Part shown: positions 59,802 through 64,000 of the stretch, one piece after another
Position numbering within the stretch: position 1 is the first letter of the stretch
Layout: each line of letters opens with the position of its first letter
Source of the DNA: UBA1952 sp965246905
GTDB lineage: Bacteria > Bacteroidota > Bacteroidia > Chitinophagales > Chitinophagaceae
Reading direction: 5' to 3'
NCBI GenBank assembly: GCA_965246905.1
Contig: CBDFFZ010000009.1
Coordinates: forward strand, 186,001 to 250,000
DNA length: 64,000 bases
Notes under the pieces: model-generated
What the model was told of the DNA's origin: nothing
The model's database searches: none
What the model saw: the letters and a program-made list of their open reading frames with translations, nothing else
Position numbers and translations under genes: made by a program

Positions 59802-61475
59802 ATGGAGCGGGCAGTACATTATATTACCAACCGGCCCTGGCGGCTGTTTGCTGTGTTGTGGGCTTTGCTCTTTTTAATGTACCTGCCGGCAGCGCATTCC
59901 GGTATGGTAGGCGATAGTATCGGCTGGCTGGATTCTATCCGTAATGATTCCTTTTTTGCCTACCTCAACCGCAGCCGGTACCATGCTTACAGCTTTTACC
60001 AGTTTACGCTTCTGGTAAATTGGTTGTGCTATCAGCTTTGGGGAGTGAATGCTTTTATGTGGCACCTGCTTTCACTAAGCCTGCATGCGCTGAATGCTAC
60101 CCTGCTGTGGATTTTGCTTTCCCGATTTTTTAAGGATGCGCAGCTGCAAGGTGGAGATTTTCTGGCGCTGTGCGCAGTTGTGCTCTATGCTTTTAGCCCT
60201 TATAATGTTGAGGTAGTGGTTTGGGAGGCCTCCTACCATTACCTGCAGGCTTTCCTTATTATCCTGGGCATCCTCCTGCTTGCCCGGAAATTTTTACATC
60301 AGCAAAAAGTAAAGTATGCGGTATGGGCCGGACTGTTGTATTTACTTTCCGTTTTCTCGCTGGAATTTTTTTACCTCACCCCGGCTTTTGTATTTACGCT
60401 CGCGCTCTTTTACCGTAAAGCGCTCTATTATGATCCTCAGGTTTTTCGCAGGCTGGTGCTGTGTTTCTGTCTGCCGCAAGCGCTCATGCTGCTCCTACAT
60501 TTCGGGCTTTTCGATATGGTATATGGTGCGCAGGTGCCGCATGTTGGCGCAGATTTTCGCAAGATGCATATTGGGTATTTTGCTACCCGTCCTCCGGAGT
60601 ACCTTTTCCATCTTTTGTGGGGCAGGTTTTTGCCGGATGCCCTACGGCACAGGATGCATCAGGTTGCTACAACCTATCCTTTCGCTGCCGCTTTTTATGG
60701 ATGCATAGCCGCTACTGCAGGATATCTAATCATCAGATTCCGCAGGATTTCTATGCATGGAAAGCTTGCAGGGCTTTTCTTTTGCTGGATGCTGCTGAGC
60801 GTTTCGCTGCTGCTGCCACTGTGGTTTCCTGCCGTGCTGCTTTCCGTGAGCGACCGCTATTTATATCTCCTTGCAGCCTTTTATTTTATTACAGTATTAC
60901 TGTTGGTGAGCCGGCTCAAAAGCAGGGCGCTCAAAGCGGCTTTATGGCTTATTGCAGCTTCGCTGAATGTTGGCTTCACTTTAATGCTCACTACTTATTG
61001 GGGCATTTCTACCAGAATGATCACTGCGCTGGAAACAGATGTGCCGGTAATGCCTGGCAAGACCATCTTAATGCTCAACAGCCCGGCAAGCTATAAAGGC
61101 GTAGCCATGATCGGCTGCACATTTGAGAGCGAGTTTAAGCTGGTAAACAATCTCCTTTATGGCGCTAAAATACCGAACAGGATGACTGATGTAATGGGCT
61201 ATAATCTTGCCTCGCCAAGCGACGGCGCGGGTGTGCTTGTGCTTAATGATTCAACCATCCGGGTTACTGCAAGGCACCGCGATATTAATTTCTGGTTTGG
61301 CGGTACAGACGGTGTGCATCTTGAAACTCCTTTTTATAAAATTACGGCGCAGGATACAGGTCTTTGGTACCGCCTTGTGCTGAAGGGCGATCCTGCACAA
61401 TACCAACTGCTCTACCAAACCGGCAGCAGGCTTAAAACGGTGAATATGGGTCTTAGAGATGTACTGCAAAATTAA
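59802..61475 (+). CDS. polytopic membrane protein, tandem paralogue 2 (possible GT-C type)
   Basis: A 557-aa homologue of the preceding protein with the same order of segments: FLMYLPAAHSGMVGDSIGWL, SPYNVEVVVWEASYHYLQ, FSLEFFYLTP, DRYLYLLAAFYF, then the C-terminal domain (TILMLNSPASYKGVAMIG, YQLLYQTGSRLKTVNMG). The genes are separated by one base. Identical domain order but diverged sequence suggests an old duplication with two related substrates. Confidence 0.7.
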   Translation: MERAVHYITNRPWRLFAVLWALLFLMYLPAAHSGMVGDSIGWLDSIRNDSFFAYLNRSRYHAYSFYQFTLLVNWLCYQLWGVNAFMWHLLSLSLHALNATLLWILLSRFFKDAQLQGGDFLALCAVVLYAFSPYNVEVVVWEASYHYLQAFLIILGILLLARKFLHQQKVKYAVWAGLLYLLSVFSLEFFYLTPAFVFTLALFYRKALYYDPQVFRRLVLCFCLPQALMLLLHFGLFDMVYGAQVPHVGADFRKMHIGYFATRPPEYLFHLLWGRFLPDALRHRMHQVATTYPFAAAFYGCIAATAGYLIIRFRRISMHGKLAGLFFCWMLLSVSLLLPLWFPAVLLSVSDRYLYLLAAFYFITVLLLVSRLKSRALKAALWLIAASLNVGFTLMLTTYWGISTRMITALETDVPVMPGKTILMLNSPASYKGVAMIGCTFESEFKLVNNLLYGAKIPNRMTDVMGYNLASPSDGAGVLVLNDSTIRVTARHRDINFWFGGTDGVHLETPFYKITAQDTGLWYRLVLKGDPAQYQLLYQTGSRLKTVNMGLRDVLQN

Positions 61476-61491
61476 TCCCGCTGCAACCCCC

Positions 61492-61499
61492 TAAATTTG
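61492..61499 (+). promoter_or_regulatory. Bacteroidota -7 box TAAATTTG
   Basis: Exact TAnnTTTG match 7 nt before the ATG of the AraC regulator at 61507. Confidence 0.6.
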
Positions 61500-61506
61500 C
61501 GTTCTG

Positions 61507-61812
61507 ATGGAGCAGATACAGGAGCGTAGCGCCGTAGAATTACCCACGGCAGTTGGCCGGATGGCTGGTCATGCAGTGCTTACTACAGAGCAGATCATTC
61601 CCGTAAGCCAGCATATACGGCTAAGCATTTACGGCGTTACCTGCACCGGCGTAATGCCGGAAGATCATGCGCTTTTTCTTGCTCTCCCTTTCGATGAAGG
61701 CCGGTACAGCGTACAGCTTATTTACCTGAAACAGCAGGATAACGGCAGCGATGCAACCGTTTTTGCGCTTAGCTTCCACCCGGATTTTTTTCGCAATGGC
61801 AGGGTGATCTGA
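61507..61812 (+). CDS. N-terminal part of an AraC-family regulator, split at a T7 run
   Basis: A 101-aa frame that reads as the sensory half of a PchR-like AraC regulator (AVLTTEQIIPVSQHIRLSIY, SVQLIYLKQQDN, FALSFHPDFF). It stops at a TGA (61810-61812) that overlaps the ATG of the downstream frame. Frame is lost after Phe95, where the codons GAT TTT TTT carry a T7 run (61785-61791). A shift of -1 there joins SFHPDFF to SQWQGDLMLQQKAFRFDH in the next frame, giving one protein of about 284 aa. See the findings. Confidence 0.65.
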   Translation: MEQIQERSAVELPTAVGRMAGHAVLTTEQIIPVSQHIRLSIYGVTCTGVMPEDHALFLALPFDEGRYSVQLIYLKQQDNGSDATVFALSFHPDFFRNGRVI

Positions 61813-62360
61813 TGCTGCAGCAAAAAGCTTTTCGGTTCGACCATACGGCCGGGCAGCAGTTTGCGCTTTGCAGGCAGAGTGAAGAGCTGCTGGCAAGGCT
61901 GATGCCTGCTCCCCCGGCAAATGAGTTTTCACACGGTATTTATCTTACAGAAACGGCCCTGCACCTGTTCCGGCGCGCTATAGACCAGTTGAATGTTCCC
62001 TTCACAGTCTGCCCGGTGCCTGCCTGCCGTTTCCTGGCATACGACAGCGAGCGGGAAAAGATTGCGAAAGCGCAGCATATCCTCGATGAGGAATATGATG
62101 AAACTATTTCTATAAAGATACTTTCGCGCCGGGTGGCGATGAATGAATGCTACCTGAAGAAAGGCTTTAAAGCCATCACTGGGCAAACGATCCATGAATA
62201 CCGGCAGAGCCGCCGCATTACTCACGCAAGGGTCATGCTGCAGGACGAAGGGCGCTCCGTAACGGAAGTTGCCGCACTGCTTGGCTATAGCAGCATCTCG
62301 CATTTCAGCACGGCATTTAAGCGGGCTACGGGGCTGAAGCCTTGTGAGCTGCTGCGATAG
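61812..62360 (+). CDS. AraC-family DNA-binding domain protein
   Basis: A 182-aa frame with the second half of the regulator: a helical linker, then two AraC helix-turn-helix motifs (ISIKILSRRVAMNECYLKKGF and SVTEVAALLGYSSISHFSTAF) and the end ATGLKPCELLR. If expressed alone it could bind DNA without the sensory half. The ATG overlaps the previous TGA as TGATG, so re-initiation is possible too. It is followed directly by the 21-bp repeat array. Its targets are unknown. Confidence 0.85.
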   Translation: MLQQKAFRFDHTAGQQFALCRQSEELLARLMPAPPANEFSHGIYLTETALHLFRRAIDQLNVPFTVCPVPACRFLAYDSEREKIAKAQHILDEEYDETISIKILSRRVAMNECYLKKGFKAITGQTIHEYRQSRRITHARVMLQDEGRSVTEVAALLGYSSISHFSTAFKRATGLKPCELLR

Positions 62361-62670
62361 GCTGCTTTCCATCAGCATAAGATCCGCATACTACCCGGCC
62401 GGCAACAAGTACGATGCAGCCACCTGCAATTACGGCACAACACATAGTAATTGCGATCCATACATTAACAAATACGGAGTAGGCAGCACGAAATACGGGG
62501 CGACACATAACAATTGCTACTCAGACAGCAGCAAGTACGAAGCAGACAGACGCAATTACGGCACGGACAGATGCAATTACGGCAGGACATATAATAATTG
62601 CTATTCAGACATTATGAAATACGGTACCGCCAACTGTAATTACGGCAGCGCAGGCACCGGGCCGTCATAG
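62344..62670 (+). CDS. possible repetitive Cys/Tyr-rich protein encoded by the 21-bp array
   Basis: The frame begins at GTG 62344 (MSCCDRLLSISIRSAYYPAGN) and is 108 aa long. There is no ATG, signal peptide or clear ribosome-binding site, and it overlaps the end of the AraC frame. After a 21-residue lead-in it is wholly made of the [KN][YC]G-type heptads and ends SAGTGPS. Whether it is translated is open; the period of 21 keeps a frame open for free. No known repeat family was recognised. Confidence 0.35.
   Translation: MSCCDRLLSISIRSAYYPAGNKYDAATCNYGTTHSNCDPYINKYGVGSTKYGATHNNCYSDSSKYEADRRNYGTDRCNYGRTYNNCYSDIMKYGTANCNYGSAGTGPS
62407..62658 (+). repeat. array of twelve diverged 21-bp units, reading as heptapeptides
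   Basis: Twelve 21-bp units without gaps. Each begins AAN TAC G or AAT TGC, so in one frame they read [KN]-[YC]-G/D/E-x4: KYDAATC, NYGTTHS, NCDPYIN, KYGVGST, KYGATHN, NCYSDSS, KYEADRR, NYGTDRC, NYGRTYN, NCYSDIM, KYGTANC, NYGSAGT. Lys and Gly codons vary at the third base, which suggests protein selection. A frame of 108 codons spans the array (GTG at 62344, stop at 62670), overlapping the AraC gene by 17 nt. The array occupies the gap between that gene and the terminator at 62742. Confidence 0.85.
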
Positions 62671-62741
62671 TATAAGCACGGGTGCGCCATTGCACCAGGC
62701 AAAGGCTGCATGTTCGCGCCGGTGAGCGGAACAGCCAAACG

Positions 62742-62776
62742 AAAGCAGCCTGCACGAATCGTGCAGGCTGCTTTTT
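62742..62776 (+). terminator. intrinsic terminator, probably bidirectional
   Basis: A perfect 15-bp stem (62742-62756 with 62760-62774), 3-nt loop, then T. On the plus strand it ends the AraC/repeat transcript; on the minus strand it follows the peptidase gene. Confidence 0.85.
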
Positions 62777-62789
62777 ATAAAAATCTCCT

Positions 62790-64000
62790 TTACTTCTTTG
62801 GTTGCAGCAGCGCTGAATACTGTACCGGCTGTGCCAGTAAATTCAGGGCTTTTATCACCTCCTCGTCTTCTCTTAACCCCTGTGCTATACGGCCGCGGAG
62901 GTAATAATACCGCGTAACGATCTCGCTCTCAAGAATAGCCTTCACTTCCGGCGCATTTTTTTGGAGATCCTGCTTTTTATCATGGCCAATCTTAGTTCTG
63001 AGGGTTGCTATATCACCTTTTGCGGCATCAAAATATTTTTCGCGCACGGCAATTTTCTGGAGGGAATCCAGCGCCATCTCCGTTTCAGATTTGTAGGAGT
63101 AATCTTTCCCTTCCAGCCATTTGGCAAAGGCATCCCACTCGGCCGGCTGCAGCGAGAACTGCTCTGCGGAGCCAATATTCTGATGCGTTTTTACATATTG
63201 CGTGGCATAATCGAACAGGTAATTTTTGGTGTAGAGCGCAATGACAATCTTGCTTATCTCCGGCTGCTTCATGGCCACATCCGGCTCTACGCCGCCGCCG
63301 CTCAGTACTTTACGTCCGCTTCTTGTTTTAAATGGTTTTTTCAAAGAATCGGGCACGGCGCCAACGCTGCCATCGGGGTTGCGGTGCGCATAATCCAGCA
63401 CCTGTATGCAGCGACCGCTGGGTGTATAGTAGCGTGCGGTAGTGAGTTTGAGCCGTGCATTATAGCCAAGCGGGCGCGTGGTTTGCACCAGTCCCTTTCC
63501 ATAAGATCTTTCCCCAATCACAATGCCGCGATCCAGATCCTGCATAGTGCCCGCAACTATTTCGGAGGCCGAGGCGGATGAATGGTTTACGAGCACCGCA
63601 AGCGGGATCTTCGTATCCCAGGGCGCATCGGAAGTTTTAAAATCCTTGTCCCAGTCCTGCATCTTGCCTTTGGTGCTTACCACAAGCTGATTGCGGTCTA
63701 TAAAAATATTGCAGAGATTTACCGCTTCATCAAGCAGGCCGCCAGGGTTATTGCGCAGGTCGAGCACTACACCGGTGAGGGCGGGCTTGAGGGTTTTCAT
63801 ACTATCGAGCGCGCTGCGTACAATGCGCGCACAGGCCGGTGTAAATTGTGTAAGGCGCACATAAGCCACGCTTTTGTCGGGACCAATGAGGCCGGTATAG
63901 GGTACGCTGCTCAGCTCTACCTCGCCACGGGTTACCATCTTCGCAACTTCCTGGCCATTGTAGGCATCCTTTACTTTTATGTTGAGCTGAGTACCCGGCG
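62790..64000 (-). CDS. C-terminal processing peptidase (S41), 5' part outside the window
   Basis: The 403 visible codons run off the right edge; the ATG at 63938 is internal. They begin in a PDZ domain (GTQLNIKVKDAYNGQEVAKM, VTRGEVEL), followed by the S41 tail-specific protease core: VVLDLRNNPGGLLDEAVNL, the nucleophile Ser in NHSSASASEIVAG and the Lys in RSYGKGLVQT. An unusual long helical C-terminal extension of about 140 residues follows. It is a periplasmic peptidase that trims C-termini of envelope proteins. Confidence 0.93.
   Translation of the reverse strand, partial: PGTQLNIKVKDAYNGQEVAKMVTRGEVELSSVPYTGLIGPDKSVAYVRLTQFTPACARIVRSALDSMKTLKPALTGVVLDLRNNPGGLLDEAVNLCNIFIDRNQLVVSTKGKMQDWDKDFKTSDAPWDTKIPLAVLVNHSSASASEIVAGTMQDLDRGIVIGERSYGKGLVQTTRPLGYNARLKLTTARYYTPSGRCIQVLDYAHRNPDGSVGAVPDSLKKPFKTRSGRKVLSGGGVEPDVAMKQPEISKIVIALYTKNYLFDYATQYVKTHQNIGSAEQFSLQPAEWDAFAKWLEGKDYSYKSETEMALDSLQKIAVREKYFDAAKGDIATLRTKIGHDKKQDLQKNAPEVKAILESEIVTRYYYLRGRIAQGLREDEEVIKALNLLAQPVQYSALLQPKK

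Noticed and set aside
62407..62658. CRISPR array or tandem iteron origin for the 21-bp units
   Set aside because: Units are contiguous with no unique spacers and diverged in sequence; no replication initiator gene or A/T-rich unwinding region is next to it.

Overview
The window is a stretch of a Bacteroidota chromosome, most likely from the Chitinophagaceae or a close relative. The reasons are the promoter elements of the TAnnTTTG type directly upstream of many start codons, type IX secretion sorting domains (types A and B), FadL/OmpP1, TonB-receptor and S46 dipeptidyl-peptidase genes, a stand-alone PurS with the short PurL, and dispersed intergenic repeats typical of this phylum. No rRNA, tRNA, insertion sequence, prophage or CRISPR array was seen; most of the window is ordinary housekeeping and cell-envelope content.

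Layout. 0-7 kb: an outer-membrane barrel protein, purL, a DegT-fold sugar enzyme with His in place of the catalytic Lys, a small lipoprotein and a large TPR-like protein. 7-13 kb: a DPP11-like peptidase, a type-B T9SS cargo protein, and an AhpC/AhpD peroxide-defence pair of the mycobacterial kind. 13-21 kb: an orphan histidine kinase, an ABC transporter operon with a LolA-like protein, a thioredoxin, a MerR regulator, a cyclophilin, dapA and accA. 21-28 kb: a metallo-beta-lactamase/double rhodanese protein, prfB, a zeta-toxin-like ATPase with a small partner, and an ABC exporter. 28-37 kb: an SGNH esterase with FadL, comF, patatin, radA and an M3 peptidase. 36-43.7 kb: two T9SS type-A proteins, a TPP-riboswitch-controlled TonB receptor, pssA, purS and rsmI. 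43.8-48 kb: an OmpA lipoprotein, nnrD, a hydrolase, an SDR and small proteins. 48-54.5 kb: a TPR/PstS-like envelope cluster, a histone H1-like repeat protein, rpmA/rplU and a GH3-family enzyme. 54.6-64 kb: two ferritin-like proteins, a MurG-like glycosyltransferase, two tandem paralogous polytopic membrane proteins, an AraC regulator, a 21-bp repeat array and a C-terminal processing peptidase that runs off the right edge.

Functional links inside the window: PurL (1.1-3.4 kb) and PurS (42.8 kb) belong to the same FGAR amidotransferase although they lie about 40 kb apart. AhpC and AhpD are adjacent. SGNH and FadL form an operon. The TPP riboswitch points to thiamine uptake by its TonB receptor.

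The least explained parts are: (1) a twelve-unit 21-bp array (62407-62658) that reads as a heptapeptide repeat; (2) two genes each split by one base, a TPR gene and an AraC regulator, the latter exactly at a T7 slippery heptamer; (3) twin hairpins with an identical 9-nt loop and a compensatory closing pair; (4) two candidate small RNAs; (5) a five-copy dispersed intergenic repeat, one copy carrying a perfect palindrome; and (6) a Cys-rich small ORF. All calls were made by reading; no database search was possible.
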